Translations under genes and position numbers: made by a program
The notes under the pieces: generated by a model
The model's input: the letters and a program-made list of their open reading frames with translations, nothing else
Told to the model about the DNA's origin: nothing
The model's database searches: none
NCBI RefSeq assembly: GCF_030380735.1
Contig: NZ_JAUDRZ010000008.1
Span: 434,001-498,000 of the forward strand
Origin: Rhizobium sp. S152
GTDB lineage: Bacteria; Pseudomonadota; Alphaproteobacteria; Rhizobiales; Rhizobiaceae
DNA length: 64,000 bases
Reading direction: 5' to 3'
Shown here: piece by piece, positions 17,097 through 25,444 of the stretch
Numbering within the stretch: the stretch's first letter is position 1
Layout: every line of letters begins with the position of its first letter

Positions 17097-18275
17097 TTGC
17101 GTCGAAATATCCGTTCACGTGGCAAGCTGCGTGTCTTGCTTCAGAGATGGAGCTCTCCCGCTCTCTTCGGTATCTGCGGGTGGCTCGTATTCCCGACCAT
17201 GGCATCTCATGCCGATCTCGCGGCTCTGCTCGCCGGCCTTGACCACGGGGGCGAAAACTGGCGCATGGTGATGACCAATTCGCCGGCCGGCTCCATTCAT
17301 CAGGCCGAACTCACCTTCACCGACCCGACCGTGACGGGCGCGATATCAGCCGGCGCCGGCATGGTGCTGCCCGATGGCCGCAAGGTCGCCTTCATGGCCA
17401 GGGACAAGGGCCACGAAAACACCGAGGACGAAGATCGCGTCAACCGTGGGCAGAAGAAGGGCAGGGTGGTCGCCGTCGAGCGCGTGCAGCCGCCAAAGGA
17501 TTTCTCCGCCGGCTCCATCCTTCAGCGCACGCAGCTTCTCTTCGAACCGAAGTTCAATCTCAAGGACAGGTCCGCCTTCGTGAAGCCGAAGATCCGCGGC
17601 AAGGAAATCGAGATCGCCACCGCTTTCTACAAAAAGGAAGCGCCGAAGCTCGATCGCGGCGTTTCGCCGATGCTGGCCGATCTCGTGACCAGCCAGAAGG
17701 CTGACGTGCTGGCGACGGCATTCGCGCCCGCGGCACCCGACTATGCCCGCCAGTCGCCCTTCGATTCCATCCTGACCGAGAACAAGGACGACGGCCGCTT
17801 CGTGCCGCAGATCGGCCCCAAGGATCATGCCTGGGCCGCAAGCGTGCTGCCGCCCACCGTCTTTTCCGCCGCCGAGCAGCAGTGCCTCGCCTCCGGCATC
17901 TATTTCGAGGCCCGCGGCGAAACCGTGAAGGGCCAAGCGGCGGTGGCGCAGGTCATTCTCAACCGCGTCCGCAACCCGGCCTATCCCAAGACCATCTGCG
18001 GCGTCGTCTACCAGAATGAGGACTGGCGCAACCGCTGCCAGTTCTCCTTTGCCTGCGATGCCATCAAGGACCGCATCAACTCGCAATATCACTGGCGCAT
18101 CGCCCGCGAAGTGGCGATGGCGGTCACCGCGGGCAAGATCTGGTTGCCGCAGGTTGGTTCGGCGACTCACTATCATGCAGTCTATGTCCGCCCGAAGTGG
18201 GCGAAGACGATGGAAAAGGTTGGTCGCATCGGTCTGCACGTCTTCTATCGCACCTATGGCGGCGGCTGGAGCTGA
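17097..18275 (+). CDS. SleB/CwlJ-type (Hydrolase_2) cell-wall hydrolase
   Basis: A secreted or membrane-anchored peptidoglycan hydrolase of about 392 residues. A hydrophobic N-terminal signal (LFGICGWLVFPTMASHA) leads into a poorly conserved middle. The C-terminal Hydrolase_2 domain (about 265-390) has EQQCLASGIYFEARGET, with the catalytic Glu in YFEARGE. It continues with AVAQVILNRV, PKTICGVVYQ, CQFSFACD and SATHYHAVYVRPKW. Starts are uncertain: TTG 17097 has GGAG seven bases upstream, while a longer TTG start at 17058 has none obvious. Cell-envelope remodelling is likely; it is not a spore germination factor here. Confidence 0.85.
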   Translation: MRRNIRSRGKLRVLLQRWSSPALFGICGWLVFPTMASHADLAALLAGLDHGGENWRMVMTNSPAGSIHQAELTFTDPTVTGAISAGAGMVLPDGRKVAFMARDKGHENTEDEDRVNRGQKKGRVVAVERVQPPKDFSAGSILQRTQLLFEPKFNLKDRSAFVKPKIRGKEIEIATAFYKKEAPKLDRGVSPMLADLVTSQKADVLATAFAPAAPDYARQSPFDSILTENKDDGRFVPQIGPKDHAWAASVLPPTVFSAAEQQCLASGIYFEARGETVKGQAAVAQVILNRVRNPAYPKTICGVVYQNEDWRNRCQFSFACDAIKDRINSQYHWRIAREVAMAVTAGKIWLPQVGSATHYHAVYVRPKWAKTMEKVGRIGLHVFYRTYGGGWS

Positions 18276-18425
18276 TCCAAAAAGCCGATCCGCGACGGTT
18301 TTCCTGCCCGAGAACCGCCGCCCGGCGCGGATTCTTTCCACTGAATCCGTCCCGCGCCGGATAAATCGACCTAAGCATATGTTTCTGATCAGTTATTTTA
18401 TGGCTGGACATCAGGTGCCTACGCC

Positions 18426-18454
18426 TTGACTATGCTTTTTGCTAAAACTATGTT
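18426..18454 (+). promoter_or_regulatory. Sigma-70-type promoter of the F0 ATP synthase operon
   Basis: TTGACT (-35, 18426-18431) and TATGTT (-10, 18449-18454) are separated by exactly 17 bp, about 100 bp upstream of atpI. It is the best housekeeping promoter match in this interval. Confidence 0.6.
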
Positions 18455-18555
18455 GCGCGCGACTTCAAAGCGGGCCGGAAGGCTCTTTCGCCTTGGGGTC
18501 GTTGTCCGGAAAACCGGGGTAGCGGCATAACGGACGGCGGCAGGCGGAGGAGAGC

Positions 18556-18903
18556 ATGATGGCGGATGACCGCGAGGAGAGTCTAGAAGAGCGCCGTGCG
18601 CAATTGGGAGCGAAACTCGCGACCAGGCGCATCGAAGCGGGGAAGGACGAGGCCGACGAGGCCCGCGCCGAGGTAAGTCGCAAAGGCTACGCCCAGGCGA
18701 TGAAGCTTTCGAGCGAGTTCATTTCCGCCGTCGTCGTCGGCGCCGTCTTGGGCTATCTCTTCGACCGTTTTGTCGGCACTGCGCCTTGGGGGTTGATGGT
18801 TCTTCTTCTTCTTGGATTCGGTGCTGGCGTGTTGAACGTTATGCGCGCGGCTGGAAAGGTGTCGAAACCGAGCCCGGCCAGTCGCAGCGACGACAATAAA
18901 TAG
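18556..18903 (+). CDS. atpI: ATP synthase protein I
   Basis: A 115-residue assembly factor that helps form the c-subunit ring. The N-terminal half is charged (EESLEERRAQLGAKL). Two hydrophobic helices follow (FISAVVVGAVLGYLFDRFVG and WGLMVLLLLGFGAGVLNVM). It is the first gene of the F0 operon, 72 bp before atpB. GGCGGAGGAGAGC precedes the start, so ATG 18556 or the next ATG at 18559 could be used. It belongs to the AtpI/gene 1 family by structure and position. Confidence 0.9.
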   Translation: MMADDREESLEERRAQLGAKLATRRIEAGKDEADEARAEVSRKGYAQAMKLSSEFISAVVVGAVLGYLFDRFVGTAPWGLMVLLLLGFGAGVLNVMRAAGKVSKPSPASRSDDNK

Positions 18904-18975
18904 GGCGGACGCTCCGGCGTTCGATCCAGTGCAGAGCTCCCGTGTCATGCGGGCCAAAGATAGAGAGAACAAGCG

Positions 18976-19728
18976 GTGTCTAACGATCCGACCCATCAGT
19001 TCCTGATCCAGAAGATTGTGCCGATCGAAGTCGGTGGAATTGATTTCTCGTTTACGAATGCATCGCTGTTCATGGTGGCTTCCGCGGCCGTTGCCGCCGG
19101 CTTCCTGTATTTCTCGACCTCGAACCGCGCCATCGTGCCGGGCCGTTCGCAGTCCGTCGCCGAAATGTCCTACGAGTTCATCGCGGGCATGCTGAAGGAA
19201 GGCGCCGGCACCAAGGGAATGAAGTTCTTCCCGCTGGTCTTCTCGCTCTTCATGTTCGTGCTGACGGCAAACCTGCTCGGCATGTTCCCTTACTTCTTCA
19301 CCATCACCAGCCAGATCATCGTTACCTTTGCTCTCGCTTTGCTCGTCATCGGCACGGTTCTGGTCTACGGCTTCTACAAGCACGGCTTCGGCTTCCTGAA
19401 CGTGTTCATTCCGCAAGGGGTGCCCGGATTGCTGCTGCCGCTGGTCGTCGCGATCGAAATCATCTCCTTCCTGTCCCGGCCGATTTCGCTCTCCGTTCGT
19501 CTTTTCGCGAACATGCTGGCTGGCCACATCACCCTCAAAGTGTTCGCGGGCTTCGTTGCCTCGCTGGGAGCGCTGGGTGCCGTGGGTATCGGCGGAGCCG
19601 TTCTTCCCCTCATCATGACGGTCGCCCTGACCGGTCTCGAGTTCCTCGTCGCCTTCCTCCAGGCTTACGTCTTCGCGGTACTGACTTGCATGTACCTCAA
19701 CGACGCGATCCATCCGGGTGGCCACTAA
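18976..19728 (+). CDS. atpB: F0F1 ATP synthase subunit a
   Basis: A 250-residue polytopic inner-membrane subunit that forms the proton half-channels. The essential Arg region is visible in [20 protein letters not shown], and the C-terminal helix ends [20 protein letters not shown]. Translation starts at a GTG (18976, MSNDPTHQF). It is followed after 72 bp by atpE. Length and order fit the alphaproteobacterial F0 operon. Confidence 0.96.
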   Translation: MSNDPTHQFLIQKIVPIEVGGIDFSFTNASLFMVASAAVAAGFLYFSTSNRAIVPGRSQSVAEMSYEFIAGMLKEGAGTKGMKFFPLVFSLFMFVLTANLLGMFPYFFTITSQIIVTFALALLVIGTVLVYGFYKHGFGFLNVFIPQGVPGLLLPLVVAIEIISFLSRPISLSVRLFANMLAGHITLKVFAGFVASLGALGAVGIGGAVLPLIMTVALTGLEFLVAFLQAYVFAVLTCMYLNDAIHPGGH

Positions 19729-19800
19729 GGGATACCGACATTGACGCCTTTCCGGCGTCAGTCAAATCGCCGCAACACAACCATTTCAAAGGAGTTCAAC

Positions 19801-20028
19801 ATGGAAGCGGAAGCAGCAAAGTTCATCGGTGCAGGTCTGGCTTGCTTTGGTATGGCCGGTACGGCTCTCGGCCTCGGCAACATCTTCGGCAGCTACCTCT
19901 CGGGTGCTCTGCGCAACCCGTCTGCCGCTGACAGCCAGTTCGGCCGTCTGGTATTCGGCTTCGCCGTTACGGAAGCTCTGGGCATCTTCTCGCTGCTCGT
20001 CGCTCTCCTCCTGCTCTTCGCCGTTTAA
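19801..20028 (+). CDS. atpE: F0F1 ATP synthase subunit c
   Basis: The 75-residue hairpin subunit of the rotor ring. The glycine-rich first helix includes [21 protein letters not shown] with the RNP loop, and the second helix holds the proton-binding Glu in [20 protein letters not shown]. The ATG at 19801 follows AAAGGAGTTCAAC, a strong ribosome binding site, which suits the high copy number of this subunit. A longer in-frame start at 19741 lacks such a site. A strong hairpin follows the stop. Confidence 0.97.
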   Translation: MEAEAAKFIGAGLACFGMAGTALGLGNIFGSYLSGALRNPSAADSQFGRLVFGFAVTEALGIFSLLVALLLLFAV

Positions 20029-20041
20029 TTTCGGCGCATTG

Positions 20042-20078
20042 AAGGATCACGGCCTGCGGACCGCAAGCCGTGATCCTT
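20042..20078 (+). other. Strong intercistronic hairpin after atpE
   Basis: Twelve-base perfect arms AAGGATCACGGC (20042-20053) and GCCGTGATCCTT (20067-20078) enclose an inner TGCGG/CCGCA stem. Only TTGC follows, not a T-run. It therefore fits an mRNA-stabilising or attenuating stem that raises atpE output over downstream genes better than a full terminator. Confidence 0.6.
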
Positions 20079-20106
20079 TGCATTTGCAGTACACCTGGAG
20101 GTGAGC

Positions 20107-20745
20107 ATGTTTTTTGTGACCCCGGCTTACGCTCAAGAAGCCCCGGCGGGAACCGCAGAAACTGGTGCAACGACCGGTACCGATACGCATGCTGCCCCGG
20201 CCGCAGGCGAGGTCCACACCGAGACTGGCGTGCCAGCCGAACACCATGGCGGTGTGTTTCCGCCTTTCGATTCGACGACCTTCGCATCGCAGCTCCTGTG
20301 GCTGGCGATCACGTTTGGCGTCTTCTTCGTGCTCATGCAAAAGGTCATCGCACCGCGCATCAGCGGTATCCTCGATCAGCGCCACACGCGCATCAGCCAG
20401 GATATCGACGAGGCAGGCCGCCTGAAGGCGGAAGCCGACGCAGCCGTTGCGACCTATGAAGCCGAACTTGCCGAAGCCCGTGCGAAGTCGAACGCGATCG
20501 GCACGGCCGCCCGCGACGCCGCCAAGCTGAAGGCCGAAGCCGACCGCAAGGCTATTGAAGCCAATCTTTCGGAGAAGCTGAAGGCAGCCGAAGGCCGCAT
20601 CGCCGAAATCAAGGCGAAGGCATTCAGTGACGTCGGCACGATCGCCGAGGAAACCGCGACCGCCGTCGTCGAACAGCTCATCGGCGGCACCGCTGCCAAG
20701 GCTGATGTCGCCGCTGCCGTCGCAGCCGCCAAGAAGGGAGCTTGA
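20107..20745 (+). CDS. F0F1 ATP synthase subunit b'
   Basis: One of the two different b subunits found in alphaproteobacteria and cyanobacteria, forming the peripheral stalk with atpF. The 212-residue protein has a long Ala/Thr/His-rich N-terminal extension (about 1-55). One membrane helix follows ([20 protein letters not shown]), then the [16 protein letters not shown] segment and a long Ala/Lys/Glu coiled coil. The ATG at 20107 is favoured over a GTG at 20101 because GGAGG precedes it by five bases. Common symbols are atpF2, atpG or atpX. Confidence 0.93.
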   Translation: MFFVTPAYAQEAPAGTAETGATTGTDTHAAPAAGEVHTETGVPAEHHGGVFPPFDSTTFASQLLWLAITFGVFFVLMQKVIAPRISGILDQRHTRISQDIDEAGRLKAEADAAVATYEAELAEARAKSNAIGTAARDAAKLKAEADRKAIEANLSEKLKAAEGRIAEIKAKAFSDVGTIAEETATAVVEQLIGGTAAKADVAAAVAAAKKGA

Positions 20746-20748
20746 TCG

Positions 20749-21240
20749 ATGGAATTTGCACTGGACGCAACATTCTTCGCATTCGTTGGCCTCGTCCTGT
20801 TCCTGGCGCTGGTGGTTTACCTCAAGGTTCCGGGCATGATGGCCAAGTCGCTCGACGACCGCGCCGATCAGATCCGCAACGAACTCTCCGAGGCCAAGCG
20901 CCTGCGCGAAGAGGCCCAGCACCTGCTGGCCGAATATCAGCGCAAGCGCAAGGAAGCCGAGGCTGAAGCCGCCAATATCGTGGCTGCCGCCGAGCGCGAA
21001 GCGGAAATGTTCACCGCCGAAGCCAAGAAGAAGACGGAAGAATTCGTCGCCAACCGCACTGCGGTTTCCGAGGCGAAGATCAAGCAGGCGGAAGCCGACG
21101 CGATGAAGCAGGTTCGTTCTGCTGCCGTCGATCTGGCGATCGCTGCTGCTGAATCCGTTCTGGCGAAGAAGGCCGATGCGAAGGTTCAGTCCGAACTCTT
21201 CAGCAACGCGCTGGGCCAGGTGAAGACCCGCCTCAACTAA
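20749..21240 (+). CDS. atpF: F0F1 ATP synthase subunit b
   Basis: A 163-residue peripheral-stalk subunit. One N-terminal membrane helix (FFAFVGLVLFLALVVYL) is followed by KVPGMMAKSLDDRADQIRNE and a long charged coiled coil. It starts three bases after the b' stop codon, so translation is coupled. It is the last gene of the F0 operon and is closed by a textbook terminator. The F1 genes atpHAGDC are not in the window, as expected for this order. Confidence 0.95.
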   Translation: MEFALDATFFAFVGLVLFLALVVYLKVPGMMAKSLDDRADQIRNELSEAKRLREEAQHLLAEYQRKRKEAEAEAANIVAAAEREAEMFTAEAKKKTEEFVANRTAVSEAKIKQAEADAMKQVRSAAVDLAIAAAESVLAKKADAKVQSELFSNALGQVKTRLN

Positions 21241-21262
21241 CGTTGTCGCACTGCTTTTTAAG

Positions 21263-21286
21263 AACCCCGCTTCGGCGGGGTTTTTT
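21263..21286 (+). terminator. Intrinsic terminator of the atp operon
   Basis: The stem AACCCCGC-TTCG-GCGGGGTT has a tetraloop and is followed by TTTTTT, 22 bp after the atpF stop. Confidence 0.95.
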
Positions 21287-21329
21287 CGTTTCGGGATGGG
21301 CGTTTGCGATGGGCGAGGCAGGCGAGCGT

Positions 21330-22001
21330 TCACTCGCCTTCGATGACGAGCGTCTTCTTCAGCGGCCGGAACGACATGCGATGAAGCGGGCAGGGGCCGT
21401 GCTGCTCGATGCCGGCCCGATGCTGGGCGGTGCCGTAGCCGGCATGCGCAGCGAAGCCATAGGCGGGGAAGATGAGATCGGCGCGCGCCATCATCCGGTC
21501 GCGGGTGACCTTGGCGACGATCGAGGCGGCGGCAATGGAGACCGAGCGCGCATCGCCCTTGACGACCGCCTGGCCGGGGCATTCGAGCCCGGGAGGCACG
21601 TCGAGCCCGTCGGTGAGCACGTAGCTCGCCGGAATGGCGAGGCCCATGATCGCCCGTCGCATGGCGTCGAGGCTCGCCTTGCGGATATCGGTGTCGTCGA
21701 TGCGCGTGGACGAGGAGGAGGCGATGGCGACCGTGGCGGTCGCAAGGATCTGAACGAACAGTTCTTCCCGCTTCTGCGCCGAAAGCTGCTTGGAATCGTT
21801 CAGTCCCTCGGGAATGCGCTTCGGGTCGAGAATGACCGCTGCGGCGACGACGGGACCGGCGAGCGGCCCCCGACCGGCTTCATCGGCACCGGCAACCGGC
21901 CAGTGGCCGGCCTTGCGCGCCTTCAGCTCGAGCCGGAAATCCGGCACCAGCGGGACATCTTCGAAGAGCATAGGAGAATCGGGTGGCGTGCGACGTTTCA
22001 T
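21330..22001 (-). CDS. rnhB: Ribonuclease HII
   Basis: RNase HII removes RNA primers and single ribonucleotides from DNA. The 223-residue protein carries the [17 protein letters not shown] motif with catalytic Asp-Glu. Also present are the conserved [15 protein letters not shown], the Asp of [22 protein letters not shown] and [16 protein letters not shown] chose ATG 22001 ([10 protein letters not shown]), which has GAGG upstream; the longer reading adds an unrelated Arg/Pro-rich stretch. It is convergent with the atp operon. Confidence 0.95.
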   Translation of the reverse strand: MKRRTPPDSPMLFEDVPLVPDFRLELKARKAGHWPVAGADEAGRGPLAGPVVAAAVILDPKRIPEGLNDSKQLSAQKREELFVQILATATVAIASSSSTRIDDTDIRKASLDAMRRAIMGLAIPASYVLTDGLDVPPGLECPGQAVVKGDARSVSIAAASIVAKVTRDRMMARADLIFPAYGFAAHAGYGTAQHRAGIEQHGPCPLHRMSFRPLKKTLVIEGE

Positions 22002-22107
22002 GCGGCTGAACCTCGCACGCCAACCCGATTTCCTGCAAGTCCCCGGATAGGGCGGCACACCGGGGACTTGAGCGCGGACGGGCAGGGCAGCCGTCCGCGA
22101 AGCTGAG

Positions 22108-22152
22108 GCATGTCTCCCGAAAGTGGTCACCGGTTTCGGGATAAAGACATGC
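22108..22152. repeat. Rhizobiales palindromic intergenic repeat
   Basis: GCATGTCT (22108-22115) pairs with AGACATGC (22145-22152), and CCCGAAA with TTTCGGG inside it, around a short centre. This layout, with a GCATGTC start and a GACATGC end flanking a CGAAA/TTTCG stem, is a widespread intergenic element in Rhizobium and Agrobacterium genomes. I know it from general experience of these genomes, not from a search. Confidence 0.65.
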
Positions 22153-22160
22153 TGAGAAAA

Positions 22161-23318
22161 TCAGAGCAGCGACAGCTGCACGCCGCTGCCATCCGGCGGC
22201 ACGAAGAGATCGTCGCGAAGCGGCATGCTGCGCCTCGTCATGCCAAGCCGTTTCGTCGCCATCTCGAAGCGGCGGGAGATCTGCCAGGCATAGGGACCGG
22301 CCCCTTTCATCCGCTTGCCGAACTCCGCGTCGTAATCCTTGCCGCCGCGCATCGAGCGCACCAGCGACATGACGTGGCGGTAGCGGTCGGGATAATTCTG
22401 CAGCAGCCAGTCGCGAAACAGCGGCGAAACCTCAAGCGGCAGGCGCAGGATGACATATCCGGCCTCGGTGGCGCCGGCGGCCTGCGCCGCGTCCAGAATG
22501 CGCTCCAGCTCGTGATCGTTCAGCGCCGGGATCATCGGCGCCGCCATGACGGATGTCTGTACGCCGGCCTCGGCCAGCGCCCGAATGGCTTCAAGCCGCC
22601 GCGTCGGCGTCGAGGCGCGCGGTTCCATCGTCCGTGCCAGCTTGCGGTCGAGCGTCGTCACCGACAGCGACGCCCGCACGAGGTTGCGCTTTGCCATGCT
22701 CTCCAGGATATCGAGATCCCGCATGATCATCGCCGACTTGGTGACGATGGAGACGGGATGATTGGCCCTGTCCAGCACCTCGAGGATCTGCCGCATCACG
22801 CGCCACTCCTTCTCGATCGGCTGGTAGGGATCGGTATTGGTGCCGATCGCGATCACCCGCGGCTTGTAGCCCGGCTTTGCCAGTTCCCGCTCGAGAAGCC
22901 TGGCGGCATCCGGCTTGGCGAACAGTTTTGCCTCGAAGTCGAGGCCCGCCGAAAGCCCCATATAGGCGTGCGTGGGCCGCGCGAAGCAGTAGATGCAGCC
23001 GTGCTCGCAGCCGCGATAGGGGTTGATCGAACGGTCGAACGGGATGTCGGGCGATTCATTGCGGGTAATCGCCGTGCGCGGCTTCTCGATCTGTACTTCG
23101 GTCCTGAATGGCGGCAGGTCTTCCAGCGATTCCCAGCCGTCGTCATAGACCTCTCGGCGCAGCGGCTCGAATCGGCCGCTCGGGTTCAGCCCGGCTGCCC
23201 GGCCACGACGACGGTCCACCTCGATCCTGAGACCGGAAGAAACGATCATTGCGTCGGCAATATCCGCCGTATTGGCAGGCGCAAACGCGGCCTGCCCTGC
23301 AAGGGACTGTTCGTTCAT
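22161..23318 (-). CDS. PA0069/Rv2578c-type radical SAM protein
   Basis: The 385-residue protein has the radical SAM cluster motif CEHGCIYCF (Cx3Cx2C) following SINPYRGC. Downstream are typical family segments VIAIGTNTDPYQPIEKE, VSIVTKSAMIMRDLD, ASLSVTTLDRKLARTMEPRA and GVQTSVMAAPMIPALND. Such proteins resemble SPL/DNA-repair-related radical SAM enzymes, but their substrate is unknown. The start at 23318 (MNEQSLAGQ) is favoured over an upstream reading without family similarity. It is divergent from the gene at 23460. Confidence 0.88.
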   Translation of the reverse strand: MNEQSLAGQAAFAPANTADIADAMIVSSGLRIEVDRRRGRAAGLNPSGRFEPLRREVYDDGWESLEDLPPFRTEVQIEKPRTAITRNESPDIPFDRSINPYRGCEHGCIYCFARPTHAYMGLSAGLDFEAKLFAKPDAARLLERELAKPGYKPRVIAIGTNTDPYQPIEKEWRVMRQILEVLDRANHPVSIVTKSAMIMRDLDILESMAKRNLVRASLSVTTLDRKLARTMEPRASTPTRRLEAIRALAEAGVQTSVMAAPMIPALNDHELERILDAAQAAGATEAGYVILRLPLEVSPLFRDWLLQNYPDRYRHVMSLVRSMRGGKDYDAEFGKRMKGAGPYAWQISRRFEMATKRLGMTRRSMPLRDDLFVPPDGSGVQLSLL

Positions 23319-23459
23319 TGGATTCTCCACCGACGGAAACGTTGTGCGCCCGTCCGTTCTTGTGATTAGATTCCTATCGCCAAAAAGAGAACAATACAAG
23401 AACAAAAATGGAGAACATCGCCGCTGGAAAAATTTTGTGCGCCGCTCTATGAATAGGCA

Positions 23460-23978
23460 ATGTTGACGGTTTTACTTGAGTGCCACGATCAGGAACCTGA
23501 GCTGGCGCAGACACTATCGGTATTGGTGGCAGGTGCGGTCGAGGGCCTCGTGTGCGACGTCGTCGTGCTGGATCACGGATCTCGCGACGGCACCTCGCGC
23601 GTGGCCGATGCCGCCGGCTGCCGCTTTCACCAGCAGTGGGATATCAAGGACGTGCTGCGCTCGGCGCGCGGCGAATGGCTGCTTTTCGTCGAGCCCGGCG
23701 CCCGTCCGCAGAGCGGCTGGATCGACGAGATCGCCGAATATGTGTCGCTGAACAAGACACCCGCCCGCTTCACCGCCTCGCGCGGCTATCGCCGCCCGTT
23801 CTTTCGCCGCATCGGCCGCTCCACGCCGCCGCTGGAGCTTGGCTATCTCGTGTCGAAGAAACAGGCGATCGCGGCCGCGAGGAACGGCATGCGGCTGGCG
23901 GAATTCGTCAAGGGCCAGAAGCTGCGCAAGCTCTCCAGCGAGCTGATCCCCTCCTGGGTCGCCCGCGCCGCGCGCTAA
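23460..23978 (+). CDS. GT2-like glycosyltransferase-fold protein
   Basis: A 172-residue protein with the nucleotide-binding start of family 2 glycosyltransferases: MLTVLLECHDQEPELAQTL and VVVLDHGSRDGTSRVADAAG, which aligns with the usual DNGSxDGT motif. ARGEWLLFVEPGARP marks the following acidic region, where the metal-binding DxD is replaced by EPG. It is shorter than full GT2 enzymes (about 250 or more residues), so it may be a non-catalytic or minimal member. It converges on moaB. Confidence 0.7.
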   Translation: MLTVLLECHDQEPELAQTLSVLVAGAVEGLVCDVVVLDHGSRDGTSRVADAAGCRFHQQWDIKDVLRSARGEWLLFVEPGARPQSGWIDEIAEYVSLNKTPARFTASRGYRRPFFRRIGRSTPPLELGYLVSKKQAIAAARNGMRLAEFVKGQKLRKLSSELIPSWVARAAR

Positions 23979-23994
23979 GCGGGCAGGGGAAGGC

Positions 23995-24546
23995 TCAACC
24001 GCCCGCGCCGCGCTTCAGATGCTCATCGAGACGCGGCATGATCTCCACGAAATTGCAGGGCATGTGGCGGTAGTCGAGCTGCGCCTTCAATATGCCGTCC
24101 CAGGCGTCCTTGCAGGCACCGGGGGAGCCTGGCAGCACGAAGATAAATGTCGCGTTGGCGACGCCAGCCATGGCGCGAGACTGGATCGTCGACGTCCCGA
24201 TCTTGTCGTAGGAGATGCGGTGGAACACTTCCGAGAAGCCGTCCATCCGTTTCTCGAACAGCGGTTCCAGCGCCTCGGGCGTCACGTCGCGGCCGGTAAA
24301 GCCGGTGCCGCCGGTGGTGATGACGACGTCGATGCCGTCGGTCTCGGTCCATGCCTTTACGCGCGAAAAGATCGCCTGCCGGTCATCCGGCACGATCGCG
24401 CGGTCCATCAGCCGGTGCCCGGCCTCGGTGATCCGTTGCGCCAACGTATCGCCGGAGCGGTCGTCGGCGGCCGTGCGCGTGTCCGAAATGGTGAGAACGG
24501 CGATGCCGACCGGAATGAACGGCCGCTGCTCGTCAAGACCTGCCAT
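23995..24546 (-). CDS. moaB: Molybdenum cofactor biosynthesis protein B
   Basis: A 183-residue MoaB/MogA-type protein of molybdopterin synthesis (adenylyltransferase fold). It has VGIAVLTISDTRTAADD, the signature TTGGTGFTGRDVTPEAL (about 100), FIFVLPGSPGACKDAWDGIL, and PCNFVEIMPRLDEH at the end. The start ATG 24546 overlaps the ispE 3' end by 14 bp on the same strand, so the two are probably co-transcribed with the TPR gene further upstream. MogA is the close alternative, but size and sequence suit MoaB. Confidence 0.92.
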   Translation of the reverse strand: MAGLDEQRPFIPVGIAVLTISDTRTAADDRSGDTLAQRITEAGHRLMDRAIVPDDRQAIFSRVKAWTETDGIDVVITTGGTGFTGRDVTPEALEPLFEKRMDGFSEVFHRISYDKIGTSTIQSRAMAGVANATFIFVLPGSPGACKDAWDGILKAQLDYRHMPCNFVEIMPRLDEHLKRGAGG

Positions 24547-25438
24547 GTTCCTCTCCGTCCATGTTCTCTCCGGGAATGGTTTCCGTAGCCTGGAAATACC
24601 AGTCCGGCCGCTGCCTGTGAAGCATGACCGCAGCCGCCTCTGCCAGCTCGAATGATTGGAATAGCCCGAAGCAGGTCGCACCGGAGCCGGACATGCGCAC
24701 GAGGTCGGCTCCCTGTTCTGCCAGCATCGCGGAAATCTCGCCGATCTCGGGCAACAGCGCGCGCGCCGGCGGTTCCAGGTCGTTGCGCATCAAGCGGATG
24801 GTGTCGAGCCAGTGCGCGGCTCTCCCGGTCGAGAGGGGGGGATTGGTCTTGGTCCCAAGCCTGCGGAATACCTCGGGCGTGGAGACGCCCTTCAGCGGGT
24901 TGGCGAGCACCATTGCGAATTGAGGCATGTCGGCAACGGGTTCGATGAGTTCGCCGATCCCGCGCGCAATCAGCGGCGTGCTGTGAAGGCACATCGGCAC
25001 GTCGGCGCCGAGGCCGAGGGCGATCTCATCCAGAACCGAAGCAGGCAGCGAAATATTCCACAGCCGCGACAGCCCGCGCAGCGTCGCCGCCGCATCCGCC
25101 GAGCCGCCGCCGATGCCCGAGGCGATCGGCAGCTTCTTCTGAAGATGGATATGAACCGGCGGCGCATCGGCTCCTGCCTGTAGCACGGCATCGCGCAGCC
25201 GGTCGCGGGCGCGGATAACCAGATTGTCCGCTCCCGCATCGCCGAGAGCGGCGCCGAAGCGCCCGGACATCTCGAAGCTGTCCTTGTCGGCGGTGCTAAA
25301 TTCCAGTCGGTCTCCATGCCGGGCAAAGGTCACCAGCATGTCGAGCAGATGGTAGCCGTCGTCTCTCTGGCCCGTCACATGCAGGGCCAGATTGATCTTC
25401 GCGAACGCGTCCTCGACGATCATGCCTTTATCAGGCAT
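24533..25438 (-). CDS. ispE: 4-diphosphocytidyl-2-C-methyl-D-erythritol kinase
   Basis: The GHMP kinase of the MEP isoprenoid pathway, 301 residues. It has AFAKINLALHVTGQRDDGYH (conserved AKINL...DGYH), the ATP loop PIASGIGGGSADAAATLRGL, and the C-terminal VRMSGSGATCFGLF. Two starts are possible, 25438 (MPDKGM) and 25423 (MIVEDAF). I list the first because it sits 6 bp after the TPR stop codon. Downstream is polyprenyl metabolism: the polyprenyl synthase gene lies 2 kb upstream on the same strand. Confidence 0.96.
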   Translation of the reverse strand: MPDKGMIVEDAFAKINLALHVTGQRDDGYHLLDMLVTFARHGDRLEFSTADKDSFEMSGRFGAALGDAGADNLVIRARDRLRDAVLQAGADAPPVHIHLQKKLPIASGIGGGSADAAATLRGLSRLWNISLPASVLDEIALGLGADVPMCLHSTPLIARGIGELIEPVADMPQFAMVLANPLKGVSTPEVFRRLGTKTNPPLSTGRAAHWLDTIRLMRNDLEPPARALLPEIGEISAMLAEQGADLVRMSGSGATCFGLFQSFELAEAAAVMLHRQRPDWYFQATETIPGENMDGEEHGRS

Positions 25439-25444
25439 GGCCTA

